Part shown: positions 23,572 through 31,934 of the stretch, one piece after another
Position numbering within the stretch: the stretch's first letter is position 1
Layout of the letters: each line of letters opens with the position of its first letter
DNA from: Candidatus Sulfotelmatobacter sp.
GTDB lineage: Bacteria; Acidobacteriota; Terriglobia; Terriglobales; Acidobacteriaceae
Length of the DNA: 39,158 nt
Reading direction: 5' to 3'
Assembly (NCBI GenBank): GCA_030041215.1
Contig: JASHOH010000245.1
Span: 1 to 39,158 of the forward strand
The notes under the pieces: model-generated
Databases searched by the model: none
Told to the model about the DNA's origin: nothing
The model's input: the letters and a program-made list of their open reading frames with translations, nothing else
Made by a program: the position numbers and the translations under genes

Positions 23572-24339
23572 CTACAACCCAAGATATGCGCGGCGGACTT
23601 CGTCGTTCTTCTCGACTTCCTGGGATGGCCCCTCAATCGGTATCCGTCCTTCGGCGAGAACGTAGGTGTAGTCGCTGACGGCAAGTGCGAGGTGGACGTT
23701 TTGCTCCACGAGAATGATGGTTAGTCCCTGTTGCTTCAGCGTTTTCAATGTGAGGAAAAGTTGCTGAGCGAGAACGGGAGCGAGCCCAAGGGAGAGTTCG
23801 TCGATCATTAGGATGACGGGCTCCTGCATAAGGCCGCGGCCCATCGCGAGCATCTGCTGCTCTCCGCCAGAGAGCGTAGATGCTTTTTGCTTCTGCCGTT
23901 CTTTCAACCGCGGAAAAGCTTGATACACACGGTCGAGATTTTGTTTGTGGTGCGGCCGGGCGCGGCGCGAGTATGCGCCCATTTCCAGATTCTCCAGCAC
24001 TGACATGTCAGGGAAAAGCTGCCGCCCTTCCGGCACCAGCACCAATCCACGAGTTGCTTTGGCGTGTGGAGGAAGTTTGGTTACATCTTCGCCATTGAGC
24101 AGGATGCGGCCGCCCCACGGGCGCACGATGCCCATCGTCGTGCGCAAAGCCGTGGTTTTTCCTGCTCCGTTCGCGCCGATGATGGTTGTCAACTGGCCGG
24201 GTCGCGCGGTGATCGAGATTCCCCAAAGCACCTGCACTTCGCCGTAACCGGATTCGAGGCTGCTCAATTCCAGGGTGGCGCCAGAACTTTTCGATTTTCC
24301 GGCAAGCGATGCTCCGGCGGCGATCTCTGTCCCGCTCAT
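23572..24339 (-). CDS. livF: Branched-chain amino acid type ABC transporter ATPase LivF
   Basis: 255 residues. Walker A is GANGAGKTT, the signature TLSGGEQQMLAMGRGLM, Walker B ILMIDELSLGLAP, and the switch histidine lies near VEQNVHLAL. It is the second ATPase of a LivGF pair at the cytoplasmic face. Its start overlaps the livG stop by 4 bases. An extra Ser/Ala-rich N-terminal 25 residues precede the domain. Confidence 0.9.
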   Translation of the reverse strand: MSGTEIAAGASLAGKSKSSGATLELSSLESGYGEVQVLWGISITARPGQLTTIIGANGAGKTTALRTTMGIVRPWGGRILLNGEDVTKLPPHAKATRGLVLVPEGRQLFPDMSVLENLEMGAYSRRARPHHKQNLDRVYQAFPRLKERQKQKASTLSGGEQQMLAMGRGLMQEPVILMIDELSLGLAPVLAQQLFLTLKTLKQQGLTIILVEQNVHLALAVSDYTYVLAEGRIPIEGPSQEVEKNDEVRRAYLGL

Positions 24340-25088
24340 GCCATTCCTCGCAACTTGTCGACGATGTCTGGAAAACCGAGGTAGGCCTCAACGACATCTG
24401 TGTTGTGGACTACTTCGGCGGGAGGAGCTTCGGCGATCTTGCGGCCGAGGTTCAGCACCAGAATGCGGTCGGAGAGATTCATGATGGCCTGCATCACGTG
24501 CTCGATCATGAATACGGAGATCCCGCTATCGCGAATGCTGTGGATGATATCGATCATTTGTGCGATCTCGGTGGGGTTCAAACCGGCCAGCACTTCATCG
24601 AGCAAAAGCAGCTTGGGTTTTGCCGCCAGAGCGCGCGCGACCTCGAGCCGCTTTTTGCTCGCCAGCGTGAGAGCCCGTGCCGGCGAGTAAGCGCGTTTGG
24701 CCAAGCCTACTTTTTCAAGGACCTCAAGCGCGGTTGCGTGCGCGTCGTGCATCGATTGGTTCTCGCGCCCGAAGCAGGCGCCGACAATCACATTCTCCAA
24801 AACTGTCATGCCCTGTAAGGGGCGGACGATTTGGTGAGTGCGGGCCAGGCCCAGCCGAACCACGCGATCCGGTGAAAGTCCCGTGATGTCCTTGCCGGCA
24901 AACATGATGCTGCCTTTGTCGGACTTATAAACGCCATTTACGAGATTGAATAGCGAAGTCTTGCCGGCGCCGTTCGGTCCGATCAATCCCAGGATTTCGC
25001 CTTCGTTCAGAGTGAAGCTAACGTCGGAAACCGCTTGCAGCCCCCCAAAGCGCTTGCTGATTCCGCGCACCTCGAGCAAGCCGGTCAT
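24336..25088 (-). CDS. livG: Branched-chain amino acid type ABC transporter ATPase LivG
   Basis: 250 residues. Walker A is GPNGAGKTS and Walker B LLLLDEVLAGLNP. The signature is degenerate (ALTLASKKRLEVARAL instead of LSGGQ), with ATPase switch region MIEHVMQAI. LivG proteins often vary in the signature, so this does not argue for loss of function. Overlaps with livM and livF (4 bases each) show a single operon. Confidence 0.88.
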   Translation of the reverse strand: MTGLLEVRGISKRFGGLQAVSDVSFTLNEGEILGLIGPNGAGKTSLFNLVNGVYKSDKGSIMFAGKDITGLSPDRVVRLGLARTHQIVRPLQGMTVLENVIVGACFGRENQSMHDAHATALEVLEKVGLAKRAYSPARALTLASKKRLEVARALAAKPKLLLLDEVLAGLNPTEIAQMIDIIHSIRDSGISVFMIEHVMQAIMNLSDRILVLNLGRKIAEAPPAEVVHNTDVVEAYLGFPDIVDKLRGMA

Positions 25089-26056
25089 TCAACCACCTCA
25101 CGAGAATGCGGGATGAGCCGATAAAGCCAGCCGATGAGGCCGCCGGGTGCAAGCCTGATGACCAGCAGCAGCAATCCGCCGGCAATTACCAAATGAAACT
25201 CCGACAGCCGAGGCGAAGTCAGTAAATACGAACGAAGCCGCTCATACAGGCCCGCGCCGAGAGCCGCTCCGGCTACCGTTCCCGAGCCACCGAGCATCAG
25301 CATCACGATGCCCTCAAGCGAAAGCATGTACTCGAAAGCGATCGAGGGATCGATCATGCCGTTTTTGAAAAACATCAGCGCACCAGCCACGGCCGGCAGA
25401 AAGGCGGAGACGCTGTAAATGATGGCTTTATAAACTGTGGCATTAACGCCTAGTACTATTGCGGCGTCTTCATCTTCACGGATGGCGAAAAGTCCGAGGC
25501 CAAACTTGGAAGACTTAATCGCAAGGCTCAATAGCAACGAAAGTGCCATGACTCCGATGACGAGAAAATAAGTTGTCCAGAGCGCGTGCCTGGGGCCGCC
25601 GAGCGGGGCATAAGAATCGAAAGAGACGTACATTCCTGTGGATCTGCCCCAGGGTTCAAAGTTGGCCACAAACGCCTGCACCGCGACCAGCACGCCGATC
25701 GTTGCCAGTGCGAAGTAAGCGCCGCGCAGGCGCAGAATGCCAAGTCCAAACAGCAAAGCCACCAGGCTAACCAACACTCCGGCTACGAGTGCCGATATAA
25801 CCAAATGCCAGCCGCGCACGGTCGCGAGATAAAGTCCCAGATAACCGCCTAGGCCGTAAAAGACGATGTGGCCGAAGTTCACATATCCGGTGTAGCCGAT
25901 CATCAGGTTGAGGTTGCTGGTCAGAATGATCGCGACGGCAACCAAAATAAGATCCTCACGAAGAGCGACGTTATTGCCGCGGACAGGAAGCCATGCGAAG
26001 ATGCCCGCCAAAAGCAGAATCAACCAGAACAGCGGACGCCGCAGCATCGTCATCAT
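25085..26056 (-). CDS. livM: ABC transporter permease LivM
   Basis: 323 residues with about nine hydrophobic spans and the LivM landmarks NLMIGYTGYVNFGHIVFYGLGGYLG, LRLRGAYFALATIGV, GLFAIREDEDAAIVLGVN and LGGSGTVAGAALGAGLYE. With LivH it forms the inner-membrane channel. It overlaps both neighbours by 4 bases. Confidence 0.9.
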   Translation of the reverse strand: MMTMLRRPLFWLILLLAGIFAWLPVRGNNVALREDLILVAVAIILTSNLNLMIGYTGYVNFGHIVFYGLGGYLGLYLATVRGWHLVISALVAGVLVSLVALLFGLGILRLRGAYFALATIGVLVAVQAFVANFEPWGRSTGMYVSFDSYAPLGGPRHALWTTYFLVIGVMALSLLLSLAIKSSKFGLGLFAIREDEDAAIVLGVNATVYKAIIYSVSAFLPAVAGALMFFKNGMIDPSIAFEYMLSLEGIVMLMLGGSGTVAGAALGAGLYERLRSYLLTSPRLSEFHLVIAGGLLLLVIRLAPGGLIGWLYRLIPHSREVVE

Positions 26057-26913
26057 GCCGTCGCCTTTCCGAAAATGCCGCGCGGGAAAAAGATCAGCAC
26101 GATGACGAACAGGCCAAACTCAATCAGAGGAATCCAACTGACGGCGATAAATGGTGAGACGGCCCCTTCCAGCAAGCCCAGTAGCACGCCCGCCACGAGC
26201 GCGCCAAACGGTTTGCCCAGTCCGGCAAGCACAGTCACAACGAAGCTTTTCAGTTGGTATCCTGCGCCAGAGAGAATTGTGAAAGGAAAAAGCGTTGAAA
26301 CGAGCGCGCCTGAAGCTGCTGCCAACGCGATGCCAATGGCGAACGCAACCATCAGCACGCGGGTCGAAGAGATGCCCATCAGCTCGGCGGCGTCGCGATT
26401 GTCGGCCACAGCGCGGATAGCTTTGCCGGCGCGAGTGTGATAGAGAAAAGCTTCCAATAGCAGAGCAATCAGCAACGCTGAAATCGCGGCCGCGATGTGG
26501 TTTCCCGTGAACGTGTAGGCGCCGACGGTGATGCCCGAGAGGCTGAAGTCTACGTTATAAGGACTGGTGCTCCAGATCGCTGTGCCGATGCCAATGACCA
26601 TCATGTTTACAGCGAACGTGGAAAGAAGGCTCATCAACTGCGAACGGCCGACCACCCAGTTCACAGAGAGCCAGTAGACGAGGATGCCCAGCAGCAGTCC
26701 CGCAGCAATGACCGGTATCAGCAAAACGTAGGGATTGCCCGCAATCGCCGCGAACAACAGATACATTCCAAACATGCCGAGGGCAATCATGGAGCCGTGC
26801 GTCAGATTGATCACGTCCATCACGCCCCAAATCAGGCTCAGACCCATTGCCGCCAGCCCATAGACCGAGCCGATCAGCAAGCCATCGATCATCGAGGCAA
26901 GAATACCGGACAT
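26053..26913 (-). CDS. livH: ABC transporter permease LivH
   Basis: 286 residues, about eight hydrophobic spans: GSVYGLAAMGLSLIWGVMDVINLTHGSMIALG at the N-terminus, the cytoplasmic loop TRAGKAIRAVADNRDAAELMGI that contacts the ATPase, and VLAGLGKPFGALVAGVLLGLLEG. It follows the binding-protein gene by about 40 bases. Confidence 0.9.
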   Translation of the reverse strand: MSGILASMIDGLLIGSVYGLAAMGLSLIWGVMDVINLTHGSMIALGMFGMYLLFAAIAGNPYVLLIPVIAAGLLLGILVYWLSVNWVVGRSQLMSLLSTFAVNMMVIGIGTAIWSTSPYNVDFSLSGITVGAYTFTGNHIAAAISALLIALLLEAFLYHTRAGKAIRAVADNRDAAELMGISSTRVLMVAFAIGIALAAASGALVSTLFPFTILSGAGYQLKSFVVTVLAGLGKPFGALVAGVLLGLLEGAVSPFIAVSWIPLIEFGLFVIVLIFFPRGIFGKATA

Positions 26914-26955
26914 GCTTCACCTTCGGCACGAAGCTAGAGCAGTTTCCGGAGCAGC

Positions 26956-28161
26956 TTAGTGAATCGGATACAACAAATCCGCGCTCTTTCCGGCGAGCGG
27001 CCACACTACCTGCTTGACCAGCTTGCTGGACTTGTCTTTCTGCCACTGCGCCAGAAATATCGTATGTCCCACCTGCAAACCATGTTCATTGGGCTGAGTA
27101 GAAAATCTTGTTCGCCCATAGAATGTTGTAATGTCGGTGGCATTCAACGCTTGGGTGACTTTGGCCGTGTCGATTCCACCTGCTTGCTCGATCGCGCGCT
27201 GCAATATCAAACCGGAAGCATAGCCCCCAGCCGATTCATAGCTTGGTGGAGCATTGTATTTCGCCGTGTACGCGTTGCCAAAATCAGCGCCACTCGGCCC
27301 ATATTCCGCTTTGAATGTGGACTGCGGCTCCCATTGTGACGGCACGATAACGCCGTAGGCGGCATCGCCAAGTTCCGACCATTGCGGGCTGTCGGGCGCC
27401 ACCAGAAGCGTGATCATCTTCAGCGGCACTTTGTGGCCAGTGAGCTGTCGTGCAAGAGTTGATCCGTCGGCATAGTGTCCGCCGCCCAAAAGAACCGTTG
27501 CCTTTGAAGAAATCACCTTGTCGATGAGGGCGCTGAAATCTGTCGTATTGGGCGCATAGGCCTCGGTGAACACAACGTTGAATCCCAATTGCTGGGCATA
27601 GGTTTTCGCCGGAGTCACCACGGCCACTGAAAAAGACGCGTCTTCGTAGACGAAAGCTACGGTCGCCTTCGGATCTTTGGCCTTCAAGGCGTCGAGAGCG
27701 GCGGTCAGGTATTGCGAGGCTGGCGCAAACATTTGAAAGAGGTGCTGGTTTCCCAGCTTGTATGTCTTTTCTTCCGCTGCGCCGGTCGTGAGCATGATCT
27801 TTTCATATTGCTCGGTCACGATCGCGGCTGTTGCTGTAAGACTCGATGAATAGGGACTGAATAAGAAGTCGGCTTTGTCCTCCAATATCATGCGCGTGTA
27901 GAGTTGCTGCACGCGCTTGGTATTGGATTCGTCGTCGTAGCTGGCAAACTGTACTTTGTAACCCTTGCCGCCTGCCTTGATACCGCCAGAGGCGTTGACG
28001 GTGTCGCGCCATAGTTCAAATCCGCGGTACTGCTCGAGGGAGTCGACATTTAGCGCGCCGGTCCGGGAAACGGTGAATCCTATGGTTATGGTTTGCTGGG
28101 CAAGGCACGAAACTGCCAAACATGTGCACAACAAAAAGCTGATCAAAGTTGCTCGCTTCAC
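26956..28161 (-). CDS. livK: Periplasmic substrate-binding protein of the Liv-type transporter
   Basis: 401 residues, including a signal peptide (MKRATLISFLLCTCLAVSC, cleavage about LAQ). The type I periplasmic-binding fold follows: ITIGFTVSRTGAL, GGYKV-like YKVQFASYDDESN, FLFSPYSSSLTATAAIV, ATVAFVYEDASFSVAV and ATVLLGGGHYADGS. The start is GTG with AGAGGTG five bases upstream. First gene of the liv operon. Substrate is unproven: members of this family bind branched-chain or other amino acids, amides or urea. Amino acids would fit the catabolic genes at 442-6158. Confidence 0.85.
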   Translation of the reverse strand: MKRATLISFLLCTCLAVSCLAQQTITIGFTVSRTGALNVDSLEQYRGFELWRDTVNASGGIKAGGKGYKVQFASYDDESNTKRVQQLYTRMILEDKADFLFSPYSSSLTATAAIVTEQYEKIMLTTGAAEEKTYKLGNQHLFQMFAPASQYLTAALDALKAKDPKATVAFVYEDASFSVAVVTPAKTYAQQLGFNVVFTEAYAPNTTDFSALIDKVISSKATVLLGGGHYADGSTLARQLTGHKVPLKMITLLVAPDSPQWSELGDAAYGVIVPSQWEPQSTFKAEYGPSGADFGNAYTAKYNAPPSYESAGGYASGLILQRAIEQAGGIDTAKVTQALNATDITTFYGRTRFSTQPNEHGLQVGHTIFLAQWQKDKSSKLVKQVVWPLAGKSADLLYPIH

Positions 28162-28303
28162 AGGGCACCTCTCAGAAAATAGCGTCTACGCACAGCTGGA
28201 CTCAAAGGGAATCATCGTACACAAATCGGCCCGATTCGCAAGTGATTTGCAACACGCAAATTGGGTCAGACTTTCTAGGCACGTATCAGAAAGGATCTCT
28301 AAA

Positions 28304-28567
28304 TTAAGAAGGTTCGTGGGTGGAAGCGACAGGAAGCTCTTCCAAAGCGCCCATCTCCTGCAGAATTTTGTAGGTGCGCTCGGCTTCAACTGCGTCCACT
28401 CGGCTGATGGCAAAGCCGACGTGAACCATGACGTAGTCGCCGACGGCGGCCTCGGGCACAAAGTCGAGGCAGACTTGCCGAATGATCCCGCCGAACTGCA
28501 CGTGGGCCGAGCGAAAACCGGCCTGTTGTTGAATGTCCAAAATCTTTCCTGGGATTGCAAGGCACAC
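28304..28567 (-). CDS. hypC: Hydrogenase maturation chaperone HypC
   Basis: 87 residues starting with the diagnostic MCLAIPGKI; the Cys after the initiator is the residue that binds HypD and the iron centre. The fold continues GDYVMVHVGFAISRV and EAERTYKILQEMG. The start codon is GTG (28565-28567 on the minus strand). HypC carries the Fe(CN)2CO unit to the hydrogenase large subunit. Unusually it is divergent from hypDEABF and has its own upstream operator. Confidence 0.93.
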   Translation of the reverse strand: MCLAIPGKILDIQQQAGFRSAHVQFGGIIRQVCLDFVPEAAVGDYVMVHVGFAISRVDAVEAERTYKILQEMGALEELPVASTHEPS

Positions 28568-28612
28568 GCGGCTTACCTCGCCTTCACTAAATCATTTCTT
28601 GGAACTGCCCGC

Positions 28613-28628
28613 TGTGACGTAAATCACA
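28613..28628. promoter_or_regulatory. CRP/FNR-family operator TGTGACGTAAATCACA facing hypC
   Basis: Perfect TGTGA-N6-TCACA half-sites. The near edge is 46 bases from the hypC GTG. On the minus strand GATTTA lies about where a -10 element would fall for an activator bound at -41.5. Pairs with the site at 28671. Confidence 0.7.
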
Positions 28629-28670
28629 GAGGGACCCCGAGCATTATTTCTGCCATACTTCACGTCTTCG

Positions 28671-28686
28671 TGTGATCCCCGTCACA
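28671..28686. promoter_or_regulatory. CRP/FNR-family operator TGTGATCCCCGTCACA facing hypD
   Basis: Perfect TGTGA-N6-TCACA half-sites. The near edge is 46 bases from the hypD ATG, mirroring the hypC site. CATTAA (28705-28710) is a plausible -10. The two site centres are 58 bases apart. Confidence 0.7.
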
Positions 28687-28731
28687 GTTGCCTGGGTCAC
28701 ATTGCATTAAGTTCATGGACGAAGGTCCGGA

Positions 28732-29829
28732 ATGAAGTATCTGGATGAATACCGGGATCAACGCATTGCGCACGCCCTGGTGGCGGAAATTTTCCAGGTC
28801 ACGACGCGGCCGTGGGTGCTGATGGAAATTTGCGGTGGGCAGACACACACGATCATGCGTTACGGACTGGATGAACTATTGCCGCGGGGCGTGGAACTCG
28901 TGCATGGGCCGGGGTGTCCCGTATGCGTGACGCCGCTCGAAACCATCGACAAGGCCATCGAACTCGCGTTGCGGCCGGACGTAATTCTGGTTTCGTACGG
29001 GGATATGCTGCGAGTTCCGGGATCGAAGTCAGATCTGTTTCGGGCCAAGGCGCTAGGGGCGGATGTGCGCATTGCGTACTCGCCTCTGGAGGCGGTGAAG
29101 ATTGCCCGGGCGCGCCCAGACCGCAAGGTGGTATTTCTTGCGATCGGATTTGAGACGACGGCCCCTGCCAATGCGATGGCGGCGTGGCAGGCCAAACGCG
29201 AAGGATTGACGAATTTTTCCATGCTGGTTTCGCATGTGCTGGTGCCGCCGGCGATTCGGGCTTTGATGGCATCAGCAGAAAATCGGGTGCAGGGGTTTAT
29301 TGCGCCGGGGCACGTCTGTACGGTGATGGGATGTGGCGAATACGAGCGGCTTGTCGCAGACTTCCGTGTGCCGATTGTGGTGGGCGGCTTCGAACCGGTT
29401 GATCTGCTGGAAGCGATTCTCATGCTGGTGAAGCAACTGGAAGCTGGCGAGGCCCGGTTGGAAAATCAATATGTGCGCTCGGTCTCGTATAAGGGCACAG
29501 TCATGGCACAGCAGATCATGGCTGAAGTCTTCGAGGTCGCGGACCAGAAGTGGCGCGGGCTGGGGCCGATTCCGCGAAGTGGGCTGCGGCTGAGCGAGAA
29601 GTATGGCGACCTAGACGCTGACCGGGTTTTTGGCCTCGCAGCGTTGACGGTGGATGAACCCGCCGAGTGCATGAGCGCGCAGGTGCTGCAAGGATTGAGG
29701 AAGCCGACGGAATGTCCTGCGTTTGCAATTCGCTGCACGCCGGAAAACCCACTGGGAGCGCCGATGGTGTCATCTGAGGGTGCGTGCGCGGCGTATTACC
29801 AATACCGGCGGCATGCGAAAGCGAGTTAG
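28732..29829 (+). CDS. hypD: Hydrogenase maturation protein HypD
   Basis: 365 residues, the family norm. [46 protein letters not shown] and the C-terminal cysteine-rich stretch ([30 protein letters not shown]) that ligates the [4Fe-4S] cluster are all present. HypD is the scaffold on which the Fe(CN)2CO unit of NiFe-hydrogenase is assembled with HypC. It starts the plus-strand hypDEABF operon. Confidence 0.95.
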   Translation: MKYLDEYRDQRIAHALVAEIFQVTTRPWVLMEICGGQTHTIMRYGLDELLPRGVELVHGPGCPVCVTPLETIDKAIELALRPDVILVSYGDMLRVPGSKSDLFRAKALGADVRIAYSPLEAVKIARARPDRKVVFLAIGFETTAPANAMAAWQAKREGLTNFSMLVSHVLVPPAIRALMASAENRVQGFIAPGHVCTVMGCGEYERLVADFRVPIVVGGFEPVDLLEAILMLVKQLEAGEARLENQYVRSVSYKGTVMAQQIMAEVFEVADQKWRGLGPIPRSGLRLSEKYGDLDADRVFGLAALTVDEPAECMSAQVLQGLRKPTECPAFAIRCTPENPLGAPMVSSEGACAAYYQYRRHAKAS

Positions 29830-29837
29830 GAGGAGGC

Positions 29838-30899
29838 GTGTCAAGCAAAAGCATTGCTGAGTTGATCTGCCCCGCGCCGCTTCCAGCGAAAGACACAGTG
29901 TTGCTCGGCCATGGCAGCGGGGGAAAGTTGAGCGCTGATTTGCTGCGGGAAGTGTTTCTGCCTTTTTTGAATAATCCTGTGCTGGCGCGGCTGGACGATC
30001 AGGCGGTTGTGGCGATTAATGGGCAGAGAGTGGCGATCACAACTGATTCGTTTGTGGTGAAGCCGCTGTTTTTTCCTGGGGGCGATATTGGGTCGCTAGC
30101 GGTGCATGGAACTGTAAACGATCTGGCGATGGGCGGAGCGGTGCCACTGTTTCTGAGTGCTGCTTTCATTCTTGAAGAAGGCCTGGCGGTTGAGCAATTG
30201 AAGCGCGTGGTGAATTCGATGCAGCGGGCTGCCGAAGCTGCGGGAGTTCAGGTGGTGACGGGCGACACCAAGGTCGTCGAGAAAGGCAAGGGCGACGGGC
30301 TGTTTATCACGACAACGGGTATCGGGGTCGTGCCTGAGGGGGTGGAACTTTCGGCGGACCGGGCGCAGCCGGGAGACAAGGTTTTGTTGAGCGGTCCGAT
30401 TGGCGAGCATGGCATCGCGATTTTGGCGCAGCGTGAGGGATTGGAGTTTGAGACAACGATTAAAAGTGACAGCGCACCTCTACACACTCTGGTCGCTCGG
30501 ATGCTGGGGGCGAGCCGGGAGATTCGTTGCATGCGCGATCCCACGCGAGGCGGCGTATCGAGTACGCTAAATGAAATCGCGCAACAGTCACGCGTGAGCA
30601 TCGAACTAGAGGAGTGGACCATTCCGGTGAGCGAAGACGTTCGCGGGGCATGCGAGTTGCTCGGGCTGGATCCTCTTTATGTGGCAAATGAGGGCAAGCT
30701 GGTGGCCATTGTGGCGCCCGAGGCTGCGGATCCTATTCTGCAAGCAATGAGAAAGCATTCGCTGGGCAAAGAGGCATCCATTATCGGAAGCGTTCAAGAG
30801 GAACACGCCGGCTTGGGCAGGGTGATGATGCGCACGACGCTTGGAACGAAGCGCATCGTGGATATGCTGGCGGGCGATCAGTTGCCGCGCATCTGTTGA
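29838..30899 (+). CDS. hypE: Hydrogenase maturation protein HypE (thiocarbamate dehydratase)
   Basis: 353 residues. GTG 29838 is chosen because TAGGAGGAGG directly precedes it and because the conserved N-terminus (VLLGHGSGGKLSADLL) follows. It ends in Pro-Arg-Ile-Cys; the terminal Cys353 is the residue carbamoylated by HypF and dehydrated to thiocyanate, the cyanide source. It also shows the PurM-like ATP-binding features GDTKVVEKGKGDG and MRDPTRGGVSSTLNE. Eight bases separate it from hypD. Confidence 0.95.
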   Translation: MSSKSIAELICPAPLPAKDTVLLGHGSGGKLSADLLREVFLPFLNNPVLARLDDQAVVAINGQRVAITTDSFVVKPLFFPGGDIGSLAVHGTVNDLAMGGAVPLFLSAAFILEEGLAVEQLKRVVNSMQRAAEAAGVQVVTGDTKVVEKGKGDGLFITTTGIGVVPEGVELSADRAQPGDKVLLSGPIGEHGIAILAQREGLEFETTIKSDSAPLHTLVARMLGASREIRCMRDPTRGGVSSTLNEIAQQSRVSIELEEWTIPVSEDVRGACELLGLDPLYVANEGKLVAIVAPEAADPILQAMRKHSLGKEASIIGSVQEEHAGLGRVMMRTTLGTKRIVDMLAGDQLPRIC

Positions 30900-30905
30900 G
30901 GGGCC

Positions 30906-31286
30906 ATGCACGAGCTGGGCATCGCGAACTCGATTTTGGAGGCGGTCAGGACCGAAGTGGCGCGAGTGCCGGGCAGATATGCGACGAAAGTCTCGCTGAG
31001 GATCGGCGAAATGACGGCGGTCGATCCTGAGGCGCTGCGGTTTAGCTTTGAAATCCTAAGTCAAGATACTGACCTGGCTGGCTTGCAGCTTGAAATCGAA
31101 ATCTGTCCACGGCGAAATCGCTGTGAAGAGTGCGGCCAGGAATTCACTGTTCGAGATTATGACATTCAATGTCCGCAATGCGGCAGCCTGCGGACGCAGT
31201 TTTTGAGCGGCGACGAATTTGCTTTCGGCTACCTGGAGGTGGAGGAATATGGAACGAGTTCCGTTGGAGCGCAAAGTACTGAATGA
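30906..31286 (+). CDS. hypA: Nickel-insertion metallochaperone HypA
   Basis: 126 residues. It begins MHELGIANSI (His2 is the nickel ligand) and has a zinc ribbon with two CxxC pairs (RCEECGQ and QCPQCGS). HypA hands nickel to the hydrogenase large subunit with HypB. Its 3' end overlaps hypB by 38 bases, so its C-terminal tail (EYGTSSVGAQSTE) is longer than the family minimum. Confidence 0.93.
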   Translation: MHELGIANSILEAVRTEVARVPGRYATKVSLRIGEMTAVDPEALRFSFEILSQDTDLAGLQLEIEICPRRNRCEECGQEFTVRDYDIQCPQCGSLRTQFLSGDEFAFGYLEVEEYGTSSVGAQSTE

Positions 31287-31929
31287 GAATGACCGGATCG
31301 CTGCCGACCTGCGTGCCCGGTTTCAGGAGCAGGGAACTCTTTGTCTGAATTTCATCAGCTCGCCCGGATCGGGTAAGACCAGTTTGCTGGAGCGGACATT
31401 GTCGAGTCTTCCAAAAGGCGAGAGGGTTGCAGTGTTGACGGGTGACATTCAGACCGAGAACGACGCGAACCGGCTGAAACGATACGGCTTTCCCGTCAAG
31501 CAGATTACGACCGGTGGTACCTGCCACCTCGACGCGCGGATGATCGAGCGACACCTTGCAGATTGGCCCCTGGAAGATCTTGATCTGCTGTTTATCGAGA
31601 ACGTGGGGAACCTCGTCTGTCCATCAAGCTACGATTTGGGGGAAGAGGCGAAGATCGTTTTGCTCAGCGTCACCGAAGGTGAAGATAAGCCGCTGAAGTA
31701 TCCGTCGATATTCTTCAAGTCACAGTTGATGATCCTGAACAAGGTCGATCTTTTGCCTTACGTGCCCTTCAATGTCAATGCGGCGGTGGAGAATGCGCGG
31801 AAAGTTCATCCGGGAATCGAGATCGTGAAAGTGTCTTGCCTGAAAGGAAACGGGCTGGATGAGTGGTTAATCTGGCTTGAGAAAAAACGGCAAGCGCAAA
31901 AAGAAAAGCAGCCAGCAGCAGTGCGCTGA
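31249..31929 (+). CDS. hypB: Nickel-insertion GTPase HypB
   Basis: 226 residues. P-loop SSPGSGKTS, DIQTENDA, TTGGTCHLDA (Cys and His of the G-domain metal site), ENVGNLVCP, and the NKVD guanine-specificity motif. There is no N-terminal histidine-rich storage stretch and no CxxCGC high-affinity nickel site. ATG 31249 follows GGAGGTGGAGGA, and the gene lies partly inside hypA. Confidence 0.94.
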   Translation: MERVPLERKVLNENDRIAADLRARFQEQGTLCLNFISSPGSGKTSLLERTLSSLPKGERVAVLTGDIQTENDANRLKRYGFPVKQITTGGTCHLDARMIERHLADWPLEDLDLLFIENVGNLVCPSSYDLGEEAKIVLLSVTEGEDKPLKYPSIFFKSQLMILNKVDLLPYVPFNVNAAVENARKVHPGIEIVKVSCLKGNGLDEWLIWLEKKRQAQKEKQPAAVR

Positions 31930-31934
31930 GGCGT

